A DNA stretch of 64,000 nucleotides, taken from assembly GCF_009866765.1 (NCBI RefSeq), contig NZ_CP019431.1, forward strand, positions 4,650,001 to 4,714,000, given 5' to 3'. A program made the position numbers and the translations under genes. This DNA comes from Pseudomonas sp. S35 (GTDB lineage: Bacteria > Pseudomonadota > Gammaproteobacteria > Pseudomonadales > Pseudomonadaceae). The notes beneath the pieces are model-generated. The model did no database searches. It was not told where the DNA came from and saw only the letters and a program-made list of their open reading frames with translations. This document shows positions 47,142-56,557 of the stretch, piece by piece (the stretch's first letter is position 1; the number at the start of each line of letters is the position of its first letter).

Positions 47142-47157
47142 CGTGTATATACCCGCG
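47142..47157. promoter_or_regulatory. Operator-like palindrome before the marR-type gene
   Basis: CGTGTATATACCCGCG shares GTATATACCCGC with the site at 46695-46710. It ends 5 bp from the start codon, so a bound repressor would block transcription or translation start. Confidence 0.65.
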
Positions 47158-47179
47158 ATTAAGAGAATGCAAGAAAGTG

Positions 47180-47908
47180 TTACAGCGCCAGGCCGACCAG
47201 TACCGCGACTTCCAGCAGCTCCAACAAGGCTCCGGCGGTATCGCCGGTGGTGCCGCCGAGGCGGTTGATCATCAACTGGCGCAGCCCCACGAAGCAGATC
47301 GCCGCCAGCAGTACCGCAATCCCGCCGTTGAAACCGCCGATGAGGACGCAGGCCAGACCACTGAGGATCAGCACCTGTTGGCCGACAAGTCGAGGTAAAT
47401 GATCCGACAATGCCTGACCCAATCCGCCTGCACGCACGTAGCGAGTGGTCAGAAACAACGCCAGCATCGACGCCCGCCCGATCAGCGGCGCCAGGATCAG
47501 CGCAGCGCCGTTATGCTGCTCGATCAAGGCCACCAGCGCGGTGAACTTGAGCAACACCACCAAGCCCAGGGTGACCACCGCAATCGGCCCGCTGCGCGGG
47601 TCTTTCATGATGGTGAGGGTGCGTTCGCGGTCGCCGAAGCCACCCAGCCAAGCATCCGCGCTGTCCGCCAGGCCATCCAGGTGCAGGCCGCCGCTGAGCA
47701 ACACCCAGGCCGTCAGCAACAGCGCGGCATGCAGCAACAGCGGCGCGCCCATCAGCGCCGTATTCAGTGCCCACAGCAACAGCCCGAACAACAGCCCGAC
47801 CAGCGGATAGAACAACAGTGAGCGTCCCAACGCCTGGGGCTGCGGCATCCCAGGCAGGCGAATCGGCAAACTGCTGAGAAATTGCAGCGCGATCCAGAAC
47901 GGCAGCAT
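47180..47908 (-). CDS. cobS: Cobalamin synthase (adenosylcobinamide-GDP ribazoletransferase)
   Basis: A 242-aa inner-membrane enzyme that joins adenosylcobinamide-GDP and alpha-ribazole(-phosphate) to make adenosylcobalamin (phosphate). It has several helices and the acidic metal-binding motif GGLHLDGLADSADAWLGG (around 56-73). N-terminal ALQFLSSLPIRLP is typical. It is the last gene of the cob run, starting 2 bp after the alpha-ribazole phosphatase gene. Also called cobV. Confidence 0.95.
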   Translation of the reverse strand: MLPFWIALQFLSSLPIRLPGMPQPQALGRSLLFYPLVGLLFGLLLWALNTALMGAPLLLHAALLLTAWVLLSGGLHLDGLADSADAWLGGFGDRERTLTIMKDPRSGPIAVVTLGLVVLLKFTALVALIEQHNGAALILAPLIGRASMLALFLTTRYVRAGGLGQALSDHLPRLVGQQVLILSGLACVLIGGFNGGIAVLLAAICFVGLRQLMINRLGGTTGDTAGALLELLEVAVLVGLAL

Positions 47909-47910
47909 GG

Positions 47911-48486
47911 TCAGATTCCTTCCTTCAACACGCCATCAGCCGCGACCTGCAGGCTGAACAGACCACCATGACCGACCTCGACATTCAGCAACTGCTCACG
48001 GGGTAAGCCTCGGGCCTGGGCCAGCAGCAAACGCATCACACCGCCATGACTGATCAACAACACGCGCTCCCCGGCATACGCCCGATACAAGCGTGAGACC
48101 GCGCCCAAAACCCGTTCGGAAAATTCGCTGACTGGCTCACCCTCGGGCGGTGTAAAGCCATAGGGATCGGCCCAGAACAGGCCCAGACCTTCAGCGTCGG
48201 TTTCCATCAACGCCGCTGCGCTCTGCCCTTCCCAGGCACCGAAGTGCAGTTCTTGCAGATCTTTTTCCAGGCTCACCGGCACCTTGAGCCGCGCGCCCAA
48301 CTCATCGGCGAACCGCGCGCAACGTTGCAACGGCGAACTGATCAACCGGTCCCACGGCCCCTGCGCCACCACGGCGGCGCGCATCTGCTCCCAGCCCGTG
48401 GCGGTCAATGCGTCGTCCAGGCTACCGCGCAGGCCGCCGCCCAGCTCGGTTTCGCCGTGACGCAGCAGGTCCAGGTGCAAGGTCAT
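47911..48486 (-). CDS. Alpha-ribazole phosphatase family (histidine phosphatase)
   Basis: A 191-aa phosphoglycerate-mutase-like enzyme. It has the catalytic RHGE motif (His10 in [11 protein letters not shown]), a second His ([11 protein letters not shown]), and Glu in [11 protein letters not shown]. In Salmonella this gene is called cobC and removes the 5'-phosphate of alpha-ribazole or cobalamin phosphate. The symbol is left blank because cobC is used for another gene of this cluster. Its ATG overlaps the cobT stop (ATGA). Confidence 0.92.
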   Translation of the reverse strand: MTLHLDLLRHGETELGGGLRGSLDDALTATGWEQMRAAVVAQGPWDRLISSPLQRCARFADELGARLKVPVSLEKDLQELHFGAWEGQSAAALMETDAEGLGLFWADPYGFTPPEGEPVSEFSERVLGAVSRLYRAYAGERVLLISHGGVMRLLLAQARGLPREQLLNVEVGHGGLFSLQVAADGVLKEGI

Positions 48487-49538
48487 GCCGAGCGGTCTGC
48501 CACGGACGCTTGGGCAAACGTCGCCATCTGCCCGTGCAGCGCACACGCCAGGCGCAACAGCGGCACGGCCAACGCGGCGCCGCTGCCTTCACCCAGACGC
48601 AGGCCGAGTTCCAGCAACGGCTGCGCATCGAGGCTTTGCAGCACATGACGATGACCCGGCTCGGCGCCCCGATGACCGAACAGCAGCCAGTCGCGGCAGC
48701 CTGGATTCAGGCGCGTGGCGACCAGTGCGGCGACCGTGCAGATAAACCCATCCACCAGCACCACCACACCTTCCTGGGCACATGCCAGATAAGCCCCCAC
48801 CAGCGCGGCAATCTCAAAGCCGCCTAGATTGAACAAGGTACGCAGTGCGTCACCGCGCTGTCCGGCATGCAACGCCAATGCTCGCTCGATCACGGCAACC
48901 TTATGGCTGACACCTGCGGCATCCAGCCCGGTACCCGGACCGGTCAGGTCACTGACCTGGCAGTCCAGTAACGCACACGCCAACGCACTGGCGGCGGTGG
49001 TGTTGCCGATGCCCATCTCGCCGCCGATAAACAACTGCGCACCGCTTTCGCGGGCGCGCAAAACGCTGTCGCGACCCGCCTGCAACGCCAATCGGCCTTG
49101 GGCATCGGTCATGGCCGGGCCCTTGACGAAGTTGGCGGTGCCCGCGCCGATATTCAGGTGACGCACGCCGGGCAGGCTCAGCGATGGGCTCACCGTACCG
49201 AGGTCAACCACTTCCAACTGCGCATCCAATTGCCGGGCCAACACACTGATGGCCGCACCACCGCTGACAAAGTTATGCAGCATTTGCCCAGTCACTTCCT
49301 GGGGATAGGCCGACACGCCTTCGGCGACCACGCCGTGGTCACCGGCAAAAATGGCAATCCAGAGCTGATCCATCGACGGCTTGACCTGGCCCTGCAAACC
49401 GGCCAATTGCACCGCCAGCGCTTCCAACTGGCCCAGAGAGCCGGCCGGCTTGGTCAATTGCTGCTGGCGTGCCAAGGCCTGTTCATACGCCGAAGCGTCA
49501 ATCGCCTTACACGGATTGAGCCACCAGGTGTCACTCAT
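48483..49538 (-). CDS. cobT: Nicotinate-nucleotide-dimethylbenzimidazole phosphoribosyltransferase
   Basis: A 351-aa enzyme that activates the lower ligand dimethylbenzimidazole to alpha-ribazole phosphate using NaMN. Family marks: [36 protein letters not shown], the glycine-rich [14 protein letters not shown] and the C-terminal [13 protein letters not shown]. The start [10 protein letters not shown] overlaps the cobU stop (ATGA). Called cobU in the P. denitrificans scheme. Confidence 0.97.
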   Translation of the reverse strand: MSDTWWLNPCKAIDASAYEQALARQQQLTKPAGSLGQLEALAVQLAGLQGQVKPSMDQLWIAIFAGDHGVVAEGVSAYPQEVTGQMLHNFVSGGAAISVLARQLDAQLEVVDLGTVSPSLSLPGVRHLNIGAGTANFVKGPAMTDAQGRLALQAGRDSVLRARESGAQLFIGGEMGIGNTTAASALACALLDCQVSDLTGPGTGLDAAGVSHKVAVIERALALHAGQRGDALRTLFNLGGFEIAALVGAYLACAQEGVVVLVDGFICTVAALVATRLNPGCRDWLLFGHRGAEPGHRHVLQSLDAQPLLELGLRLGEGSGAALAVPLLRLACALHGQMATFAQASVADRSA

Positions 49539-50056
49539 AACGCAGTACCTTTCAAAGTCAGGGGCAGGCCGGCGACCGTCAGGACAACACGCTGACATCG
49601 CTCGGCCAAGGCTTGATGCAGCCAACCGGCTTCATCCACATAGCGGCGAGTCAATTCGCCCAGCGGCACGACACCCATTCCGGTCTCGTTGCTGACAAAA
49701 ATGATTTCACCCGGCAGCGAGGCCAGGGTTTGCAACAACTGATCACGCTCGAACACCAGGCGCCCGGCGTCTTCGAGCATCAGCAGATTGGTCAGCCACA
49801 GGGTCAGGCAATCCACCAGCAGGCAGCGACCGACTGCAGCGTTATCGCACAGGACCCGGGCCAACTCGACCGGCTCTTCAATCAGACCCCAGTCATCAGG
49901 ACGACGCTCGCGATGCAAGGCAACGCGGGCATTCATTTCGCCATCAAGCGGTTGGCTGGTGGCGATATAAATGACCGGCAACGCACTCTCCACTGCAAGC
50001 CTCTCAGCCAGTCGGCTCTTACCCGAGCGAGCACCGCCAAGAATCAGCTGAAGCAT
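49535..50056 (-). CDS. cobU: Bifunctional adenosylcobinamide kinase / guanylyltransferase
   Basis: A 173-aa enzyme that phosphorylates adenosylcobinamide and attaches GMP. The P-loop GGARSGKS (residues 7-14) and the [12 protein letters not shown] motif are diagnostic of CobU/CobP. The start [10 protein letters not shown] is chosen over a longer frame because it aligns with the family. It is 181 bp away from cobQ, across a repeat-filled gap that is the only long break in the cob run. Confidence 0.96.
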   Translation of the reverse strand: MLQLILGGARSGKSRLAERLAVESALPVIYIATSQPLDGEMNARVALHRERRPDDWGLIEEPVELARVLCDNAAVGRCLLVDCLTLWLTNLLMLEDAGRLVFERDQLLQTLASLPGEIIFVSNETGMGVVPLGELTRRYVDEAGWLHQALAERCQRVVLTVAGLPLTLKGTAL

Positions 50057-50190
50057 GAACCACCCCCAATCCACCTACCCACCCACGATGCGAAGCGAGT
50101 CGCTTTTGATCGGGCTTTTGATGTGAAGTCGCCCCGTAAACCACGCCGGCCGAACGCAGGAATGGATATGTACTCGGTACCTGATACACC

Positions 50191-50215
50191 GCTATCGGGG
50201 GCGAGCCCCCTCCCA
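50191..50215. repeat. REP hairpin between cobQ and cobU
   Basis: ATCGGGGGCGAGCCCCCT followed by CCCAC: the inverted form of the GI 16-mer with one or two mismatches. The remaining part of the 50057-50237 gap has no open frame. It looks like degenerate repeat DNA, with GCTTTTGAT occurring twice (around 50102 and 50114) and a stretch near CGTAAACCACGCCGGCCGAA that resembles other dispersed Pseudomonas repeats from memory. Confidence 0.75.
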
Positions 50216-50237
50216 CATTTGGGCCGTGTGTACACCA

Positions 50238-51689
50238 TTAAACACCAACCAGTTTGCGCAACAAATCGGTGTCCAAGTGGTTCTCCACCAAATCGGCCAG
50301 GCGCTCAATATCGCGCTCGCGCAGGGCGTGGTAGTCCACCTCCTGCACATCCTGCAACCCGGCCCAGCGCAGCAACGCGCTGCACGCCGCCGGGGTCTCG
50401 AACAAGCCGTGCAGATACGTGCCTAGAATCTGCCCATCAGCGCTTTGCGCGCCGTCGCTGCGGCCGTCCTCCAGCAGTACGGCAGCGTTCGACAGGGCAG
50501 CGCCGCACGTCACACCCGCATGAATTTCATACCCACTGACCTCGGCATTCTCCAGCAACAAACGCCCGCGAACATTACGCAGTTGCTTCTCTTCTTCCAG
50601 GGTGGTGCTGAACGCCAGCAGCCCCAGGCCATCGCTGGAACCCGCAGGCCCTTCCAGCCCCAATGGGTCGTGCACCTGCTCGCCGAGCATCTGCAAGCCA
50701 CCGCAAATCCCCAATACCTTGCCGCCGTAGCGCAAGTGCCGCGCCACGGCAGTGTCCCAGCCGTTGGCGCGCAGATAGGCCAAATCGCTACGCACGCTTT
50801 TCGAGCCCGGCAAGATGATCAGGTCAGCAGCAGGTATCGGCTGGCCCGGCCCGACAAACTGCAAGTCGACCTGAGGATGCAGGCGCAGCGGGTCAAAATC
50901 CGTATGGTTGCTGATGCGCGGCAACACCGGCACCACCACCTTGAGCACCTGGGCGGCCTTGTCGATCTGGCGCTGGTCGATGCCGTCCTCGGCTTCCAGG
51001 TGCAGGTCCATCACGTAGGGCAACACGCCGACCACCGGCTTGCCAGTGCGCGCTTCCAACCAATCCAGGCCAGGTTGCAGCAGCGCGATATCGCCACGAA
51101 AACGGTTGATGATGAAGCCCTTGACCCGCGCCTGCTCGCTGGGGGAAAGCAACTCCAGGGTGCCCACCAGATGAGCGAATACACCGCCGCGATTGATATC
51201 GGCGATGAGCAAAACCGGGCAGTCCACTGCCTCGGCGAAACCCATGTTGGCAATGTCGTTGGCGCGCAGGTTGATCTCCGCCGGGGAGCCCGCGCCTTCC
51301 ACCATCACCACGCGGTAGCGCTCGCTCAAACGGGCGTGGGAGGCCAGCACCGCCTGCATCGCGATGGCCTTGTAGTCGTGATAGGCCACAGCGTTCATGG
51401 TGGTCACGGCGCGGCCGTGGATGATCACTTGGGAGCCGGTGTCGCTGTTGGGTTTGAGCAGCACCGGGTTCATGTCGGTGTGGGGCGCCAGGTTGGCCGC
51501 CTGGGCCTGCACGGCCTGGGCGCGGCCGATCTCGCCGCCTTCGGCCGTCACGGCGCTGTTGAGCGCCATGTTCTGCGGCTTGAACGGCGCCACCGCGACG
51601 CCCTGGCGCACCAGCCAGCGGCACAACGCGGTCACCAGGGTACTTTTGCCCGCGTCAGACGTGGTGCCTTGCACCATCAGCGTACTCAT
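50238..51689 (-). CDS. cobQ: Cobyric acid synthase
   Basis: A 483-aa amidotransferase that amidates carboxyls b, d, e and g of adenosylcobyrinic acid a,c-diamide. N-terminal ATP domain with P-loop [10 protein letters not shown] (8-17), and C-terminal class-I glutaminase-like domain with nucleophile Cys329 in [11 protein letters not shown]. Length is typical. The ATG overlaps the stop of the threonine-phosphate decarboxylase gene (ATGA). Confidence 0.97.
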   Translation of the reverse strand: MSTLMVQGTTSDAGKSTLVTALCRWLVRQGVAVAPFKPQNMALNSAVTAEGGEIGRAQAVQAQAANLAPHTDMNPVLLKPNSDTGSQVIIHGRAVTTMNAVAYHDYKAIAMQAVLASHARLSERYRVVMVEGAGSPAEINLRANDIANMGFAEAVDCPVLLIADINRGGVFAHLVGTLELLSPSEQARVKGFIINRFRGDIALLQPGLDWLEARTGKPVVGVLPYVMDLHLEAEDGIDQRQIDKAAQVLKVVVPVLPRISNHTDFDPLRLHPQVDLQFVGPGQPIPAADLIILPGSKSVRSDLAYLRANGWDTAVARHLRYGGKVLGICGGLQMLGEQVHDPLGLEGPAGSSDGLGLLAFSTTLEEEKQLRNVRGRLLLENAEVSGYEIHAGVTCGAALSNAAVLLEDGRSDGAQSADGQILGTYLHGLFETPAACSALLRWAGLQDVQEVDYHALRERDIERLADLVENHLDTDLLRKLVGV

Positions 51690-52675
51690 GAAGCATCCTT
51701 ATAAGCGGCCAGGGCATCGGCCAGGCGCAACCAATCTGCCTCCGTGTCGGGCAAGCCGAAGCGCAGGCTACTGTCGTGGACGAACAGACGCAGCAGGATG
51801 CCGCGCTGGGCCATGAATTCGTGCATGCGTTCGGCGTGCGGGGTGATCAACCACTGGAACAAGGCGCAGCCGCCCTGGGGTTGAAAGCCCTGGCGCTCCA
51901 GCAGCGTGAACAAACGCTGGCCAGCCTCGATGCAACGCTCGCGCTGCCGCGCGTGACCCGCGGTGTCGCGCAGGCACGCTTGCCCCAACACCCGCGTCGG
52001 CCCGCTGACCGCCCACGGCCCGACCTGTTCGGCGAGCAACTTGAGCAACTTGCGTTCGGCCAGCACAAAGCCCAGGCGCACACCGGCCAGGCCGAAGAAC
52101 TTGCCGAACGAACGCAACACAATCAGCCCGACCTGATGGGCCTGGCCCGCCAGGCTCAATTCCGGCGTCACGTCCATGAACGCTTCGTCCACCACCAGCC
52201 AGCCGCCGCGCTGGGCCAACCGCGAGTGCCAATCCAGCAGGCGTTGGGGGCTCAGGCTCAGACCTGTGGGGTTATTGGGATTGACCACCACCAGCACGTC
52301 GAGGCCATCGAGGAAGAAGTCGACTTCCTGCTCCTGCACTTCACGCACCACATAACCGGCGCGGCGCCAGGCTTCGGCGTGCTCGGCGTAGCACGGCGAT
52401 AGCACGCCGACTTTGCCGGAGCGGCGCAGGCGCGGCAGTAGTTGGATCGCCGCCTGGGAGCCGGGCACTGGCAGTACATGCGCAGCAGCGTAATACTCGC
52501 TGGCAGCCTGCTCCAGGCCATCGTCGGTCTCCGGCAGCCGTGCCCAGGCGCGTAGCGGGATCTCGGGGATGGGCCAGGGCCAAGGTGCCAGGCCGCTGGA
52601 CAGGTCCAGCCAATCAGCCTCGGCAATGCCGTATTGAATGGATGCCTTACGCAGCCGGCCACCGTGTTCAAGCAT
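51686..52675 (-). CDS. cobC: Threonine-phosphate decarboxylase
   Basis: A 329-aa PLP enzyme making (R)-1-amino-2-propanol phosphate, the linker of the nucleotide loop. PLP contacts: Lys192 in [12 protein letters not shown], Asp163 in VVDEAFMDV, and the NPNNPTG motif at 132-138. It begins [11 protein letters not shown], typical of CobC (CobD in Salmonella). It overlaps the cobD end by 8 bp, consistent with the partner enzyme that attaches its product. Confidence 0.95.
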   Translation of the reverse strand: MLEHGGRLRKASIQYGIAEADWLDLSSGLAPWPWPIPEIPLRAWARLPETDDGLEQAASEYYAAAHVLPVPGSQAAIQLLPRLRRSGKVGVLSPCYAEHAEAWRRAGYVVREVQEQEVDFFLDGLDVLVVVNPNNPTGLSLSPQRLLDWHSRLAQRGGWLVVDEAFMDVTPELSLAGQAHQVGLIVLRSFGKFFGLAGVRLGFVLAERKLLKLLAEQVGPWAVSGPTRVLGQACLRDTAGHARQRERCIEAGQRLFTLLERQGFQPQGGCALFQWLITPHAERMHEFMAQRGILLRLFVHDSSLRFGLPDTEADWLRLADALAAYKDAS

Positions 52676-53576
52676 AGAATTGCGCCCCCGCACATAGGAT
52701 CAGCAGCCATAACCATACGCCGCGCTGCACCAGTTGCCAGCCGCGGTCGATGGAATCGGCATCCGCCGCCGGGCCTTCACCCAATTGCGGACGCTGGTGC
52801 ACTTGGCCGTGATAAATCGCGGCGCCCCCCAACTCGACACCCAGCGCGCCCGCACCGGCGGCCATCACCGGCCCGGCATTGGGGCTGTCCCAGGTCGGGC
52901 CCTGGGTGCGCCAGCATGTGAGGGCCAAACGGGTTTTGCCGAGCACGGCGTAGGTCAAGGCCACCAGGCGCGCCGGAATATAGTTGAGTACATCGTCTAT
53001 CTTTGCCGCCGCCCAGCCGAAGCGTTCGAAGCGTTCGTTGCGATAGCCCCACATGGCGTCAAGGGTGTTGCTCAAGCGGTAGAGCACCACGCCCGGCACG
53101 CCCGCGACCACAAACCAGAACAGCGCGGCAAATACTGCATCGCTGCCGTTTTCCAGCACCGACTCAGTCGCGGCGCGGGCCACTTCGGTGCGGTCCAGCT
53201 CACTGGTCTGGCGACTGACCAGGTAACTCACCCGTGTGCGGGCTTCATCCAGGTCATCGCTGCGCAACGCCTGGGCCACCGGGATCACGTGCTCGCCGAG
53301 ACTGCGCATGCCGAGGGCGCAGTACAACGCCAGAATCTCCAACACCCAGCCGATATACGGCGCCCACGACAAGGCCGTGGCCAGCAGCGTCAGCGGCACG
53401 ACGGCGATAAACCATGCGGTCACGCCGTGGCTGCGCCAGCCTCGGCCACCGCTGTTGAAACGTTGCTCGATGCGCCCGGCAAAATTGCCGAACGCCACCA
53501 GCGGATGCCAGCGCCTGGGCTCGCCCAGCAGCGCATCGAGCGCCACCGCAGCGACACACAGCAAGGCCACACTCAT
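52668..53576 (-). CDS. cobD: Adenosylcobinamide-phosphate synthase (CbiB/CobD)
   Basis: A 302-aa inner-membrane protein that condenses adenosylcobyric acid with the aminopropanol (phosphate). CbiB features: [20 protein letters not shown] near the N-terminus, [20 protein letters not shown] with [14 protein letters not shown], and GAALGVE-like [13 protein letters not shown]. The start [13 protein letters not shown] overlaps the bluB stop (ATGA). Confidence 0.95.
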   Translation of the reverse strand: MSVALLCVAAVALDALLGEPRRWHPLVAFGNFAGRIEQRFNSGGRGWRSHGVTAWFIAVVPLTLLATALSWAPYIGWVLEILALYCALGMRSLGEHVIPVAQALRSDDLDEARTRVSYLVSRQTSELDRTEVARAATESVLENGSDAVFAALFWFVVAGVPGVVLYRLSNTLDAMWGYRNERFERFGWAAAKIDDVLNYIPARLVALTYAVLGKTRLALTCWRTQGPTWDSPNAGPVMAAGAGALGVELGGAAIYHGQVHQRPQLGEGPAADADSIDRGWQLVQRGVWLWLLILCAGAQFYA

Positions 53577-54223
53577 TGACTCACTCCCCACGTATTCTCA
53601 TACAACATGTCACTCAGCGGACGCGGTTCGGTCCAGCCTTCGAGCTGTAACATCGGTGCCGGATAGAACGCGGCGACCGGCCCCAGGCACAACACGGCCA
53701 AGGGTTTGGCGCCGGGCGGCAAGCCCAGCAGATCGGCCAGGGCTTGGGGTTCGAACAATGAAACCCAGCCCATGCCCAGGCCTTCGACGCGAGCGGCCAG
53801 CCACAGGTTCTGGATCGCACAGGACAGCGAGGCCATGTCCATTTCCGGCAGGGTGCGGCGGCCGAAGATGTGACGTTCACGATCCTCCATCAACGCCGCC
53901 ACCAGCACTTCGGCACAATCGTTGATGCCTTCGACCTTGAGCTTCATGAAGTCATCGGAGCGCTCGCCCAGGGCCTCGGCGGTGCGCACGCGCTCTTCTT
54001 CCACCAGATGCTGGATCTGCCCGCGCAGTTGGCGGTCGCTGATGCGGATAAAGCGCCACGGTTGCATCAGGCCAACACTGGGCGCCTGGTGCGCAGCCTG
54101 GAGCAGGCGGTGGAGCAATTGAGGCGCGACAGTGCCGCCGCTGAAGTGGCGCATGTCGCGGCGTTCGGCGATGGCGCGGTAGACGGCGTCGCGGTCGGCC
54201 TGGGGGAAAGCGTTATCGGTCAT
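53573..54223 (-). CDS. bluB: 5,6-Dimethylbenzimidazole synthase BluB
   Basis: A 216-aa flavin-destructase that cuts reduced FMN with oxygen to form dimethylbenzimidazole, the lower ligand used by CobT. It has the nitroreductase-like fold with [35 protein letters not shown] and [12 protein letters not shown]. Having bluB here means the cell can make its own lower ligand aerobically. The ATG overlaps the cobB stop (ATGA) and its upstream region is a REP hairpin. Confidence 0.95.
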   Translation of the reverse strand: MTDNAFPQADRDAVYRAIAERRDMRHFSGGTVAPQLLHRLLQAAHQAPSVGLMQPWRFIRISDRQLRGQIQHLVEEERVRTAEALGERSDDFMKLKVEGINDCAEVLVAALMEDRERHIFGRRTLPEMDMASLSCAIQNLWLAARVEGLGMGWVSLFEPQALADLLGLPPGAKPLAVLCLGPVAAFYPAPMLQLEGWTEPRPLSDMLYENTWGVSQ

Positions 54224-55569
54224 GGCCCTATCAGGGGCAAGCCCCCTCCCACAGTGGATAGGGTTTCAGCTCGGTCCGGCGCAAACAAGGCGGCTACCGC
54301 CGTTGGATTCGACGGGAAATAGAAATGCACGTAAGAGGCCGTCATCCGCCCCTGTCGGAAGACCGCTTCGGCACCGCGCCCACCGTTCGGGCTCAGGCCA
54401 CGGGCAATCGGCTGGCACTCGGTGCTGGTCAGAGAATGGTGATACGTGTGCCCGCGCAACACGCCTTCCGGCAATTCGACGCTTTGCAGTGCCAGGGCTG
54501 CCAGTTTCTTTTGCATCACTGCGTCGCCCTGCAACAGGCCGAGCAGTTCGGCGCGGTTGCCGTCGACGTCGGTGAGCGAGTCCAGCAGATACAGCATGCC
54601 GCCGCACTCCGCGAGCAACGGCTTGCCAGCCGCGTGGTGAGCGCGGATGGCGTCGAGCATTGGCGTATTTTCCGACAGCGCCCGATGGTGCAGTTCCGGG
54701 TAACCGCCGGGCAGATAGAGACTGTCGGCGTCGGGCAATTGGCGGTCGTGGATCGGCGAGAAAAACGTCAGCTCAGCGCCCATCGCCCGCAACAGGTCGA
54801 GGCTGGCGCCGTAGGTGAAAGCGAAGGCTTCGTCGCGGGCCACGGCAATGCGTACACCGGCCAGCAACGGCTCGGCCTCGATCACTTGCGGCGCGGCAAA
54901 GGTCACGGGCGGTGGCAACGCGACTTCGCAACTGCTGCCCAAGGCTTGGGCGGCGGCATCCAGGCGCGTATCCAGGTCATTCAGTTCACTGGCTTGCACC
55001 AGGCCCAGGTGGCGGCTGGGCAGCTCTATCCCGGTCTCGCGGGACAAGGCGCCGTACCAGCGCAGGCCTTCGGTAAGGCTGCCTTCGAGCAACTGCGCGT
55101 GGCGCAGGGTGCCGACACGGTTGGCCAGCACGCCGGCGAATGGCAGGTCCGGTTGATAGCGCGCCAGGCCCAGCGCCAGGGCGCCAAAGGTCTGGGCCAT
55201 GGCGGTGCCGTCGATCACGCCCAACACCGGCACGCCGAAGTGCCGCGCCAGGTCTGCGCTGGACGGCGTGCCGTCGAACAGGCCCATCACGCCTTCGATC
55301 AGGATCAGGTCGGCCTCCCCCGCCGCTTCCCACAGCAGGCGGCGACTTTCCTGCTCGCCCACCATCCACATGTCCAATTGATACACCGGCGCCCCACTGG
55401 CGCGCTCGTGGATCATCGGGTCCAGAAAGTCCGGGCCACATTTGAACACACGCACCTTGCGCCCCAGGTTGCGGTGCAAGCGTGCCAATGCGGCGGTGAC
55501 GGTGGTTTTGCCTTGGCCGGACGCCGGTGCGGCGATCAATACGGCCGGGCAATGACGGGGCTGATTCAA
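54220..55569 (-). CDS. cobB: Cobyrinic acid a,c-diamide synthase
   Basis: A 449-aa glutamine- and ATP-dependent amidase of carboxyls a and c. The P-loop APASGQGKTT is at 14-23, DGTPSSADLARHFGVPVLGV follows, and the glutaminase Cys322 lies in LLAECGGMLYL. The normal family end, with SYVHFYFPSNPTAVAALF, is followed by about 14 extra residues ([14 protein letters not shown]) that are encoded by a REP hairpin. It overlaps cobO by 4 bp and bluB by 4 bp. Confidence 0.95.
   Translation of the reverse strand: MNQPRHCPAVLIAAPASGQGKTTVTAALARLHRNLGRKVRVFKCGPDFLDPMIHERASGAPVYQLDMWMVGEQESRRLLWEAAGEADLILIEGVMGLFDGTPSSADLARHFGVPVLGVIDGTAMAQTFGALALGLARYQPDLPFAGVLANRVGTLRHAQLLEGSLTEGLRWYGALSRETGIELPSRHLGLVQASELNDLDTRLDAAAQALGSSCEVALPPPVTFAAPQVIEAEPLLAGVRIAVARDEAFAFTYGASLDLLRAMGAELTFFSPIHDRQLPDADSLYLPGGYPELHHRALSENTPMLDAIRAHHAAGKPLLAECGGMLYLLDSLTDVDGNRAELLGLLQGDAVMQKKLAALALQSVELPEGVLRGHTYHHSLTSTECQPIARGLSPNGGRGAEAVFRQGRMTASYVHFYFPSNPTAVAALFAPDRAETLSTVGGGLPLIGP
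54226..54263. repeat. REP hairpin inside the cobB 3' end
   Basis: CCCTATC (54226-54232) and GATAGGG (54257-54263) flank the inverted GI 16-mer GCAAGCCCCCTCCCAC (54237-54252). On the mRNA strand the AGGG nearest the bluB ATG is part of this stem. Confidence 0.85.
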
Positions 55570-56177
55570 AGTTCGACGCCCTTCTGTGCCTTGATACCCG
55601 CCTGGAATGCGTGCTTGAGCATGCCCATTTCGGTGACGGTATCGCCCATCTCGATCAGTTCAGGCTTGGCGCCCCGGCCGGTGACCACCACGTGCTGCAT
55701 CGGCGGACGGGCTTGCAAGTCGCTGAGCACTTGATCGAGGTCGAGGTAGCCGTGCTTGAGCGCGATGTTCAATTCATCCAGCACCACCAGGCCAATGGCC
55801 GGGTCTTGCAGCAATTCGCGGGACACCGCCCAAGCGGCTTCGGCGGCGGCGATATCGCGCTGGCGGTCCTGGGTTTCCCAAGTAAAACCTTCGCCCATCA
55901 CGTGAAAACGCACTTGCTCGGGGAAACGGCGGAAGAACAACTCTTCGCCGGTGCTGTTGCGCCCCTTGATGAACTGCACCACACCGCACTGCATCCCATG
56001 GCCCATAGCCCGGGCGAGCATGCCAAACGCGGAGCTGCTCTTGCCCTTGCCGTTGCCGGTGAGCACCAGCAGCAAGCCGCATTCATTGGGTGAATTGGCG
56101 ATGCGCTCGTCGATCACAGCTTTTTTGCGCAGCATGCGCGCCAGGTGGCGTTCGTCGCGGTCGGGGGTATCGGTCAT
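55566..56177 (-). CDS. cobO: Cob(I)yrinic acid a,c-diamide adenosyltransferase
   Basis: A 203-aa CobA/CobO-type enzyme that puts the adenosyl group on cobalt. The P-loop LTGNGKGKSSSAFG (39-52) and VVLDELNIALKHGYL (Walker B region) are diagnostic. It is the first gene of the cob run and lies behind the cobalamin riboswitch. GGAG seven bases before the ATG fixes the start MTDTPDRDERHL; a longer frame runs into the riboswitch. Confidence 0.96.
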   Translation of the reverse strand: MTDTPDRDERHLARMLRKKAVIDERIANSPNECGLLLVLTGNGKGKSSSAFGMLARAMGHGMQCGVVQFIKGRNSTGEELFFRRFPEQVRFHVMGEGFTWETQDRQRDIAAAEAAWAVSRELLQDPAIGLVVLDELNIALKHGYLDLDQVLSDLQARPPMQHVVVTGRGAKPELIEMGDTVTEMGMLKHAFQAGIKAQKGVEL

Positions 56178-56269
56178 GGCAGCTCTCCGTTGGGGCTGAA
56201 CAAAAACGGCGGGCAGGAAAAAGACAAACAGACAGCCAAGCATCGCCCACCGTGATGCTGTTGGATGAT

Positions 56270-56488
56270 CCTGGCCGGTCTCCGGGCTCATGAGTGGCGT
56301 TCTGTAGAGAACCGGCCGACGGCTGCGCCTTCCCATATCGCTCGCGATACAGTGGCAAAAAGGCAGCGTCTTGACTCATTTACCGTTGCGGGGGCAGCGC
56401 CGGAATTGCGGCGGCGCTGTGTACAAGCGCGCTCACTCACCGGCTTCCCTGTTTCACCCTGTCGACCCATAGGTCACAGAGCACCTGG
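56270..56488 (-). promoter_or_regulatory. Class-I cobalamin riboswitch
   Basis: On the minus strand, in order: GGGTGAAACAGGGAA, GCCGGTGAGTGAGC, CGGCGCTGCCCCCGCAACGG, the B12 box GCCACTG (56350-56356), GGGAAGGC and GAGCCCGGAGACCGGCC (56273-56289), which matches the conserved end GAGCCAGGAGACCTGCC. Together these are the cobalamin aptamer. It faces cobO, 93 bp away, and should reduce expression of the whole cob run when B12 is plentiful. The stretch 56178-56269 between aptamer and cobO is the expression platform. Confidence 0.93.
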
Positions 56489-56520
56489 AACAAGCGGCGA
56501 AGGTTAGTGGGTTGGGGGGC

Positions 56521-56554
56521 TAGCTGCAAGCTTCAAGCTTGAGACGTGCAGCTG
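56521..56554 (-). terminator. Hairpin downstream of the first NlpC/P60 gene
   Basis: AGCTGCA and TGCAGCT enclose an inner CAAGCTTGA-type repeat (AGCTTCAAGCTT). The minus strand has no real T-run after it, so it may be a terminator or a small repeat of the GCAAGCTTCAAGCTT kind common in Pseudomonas. Confidence 0.45.
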
Positions 56555-56557
56555 CTT

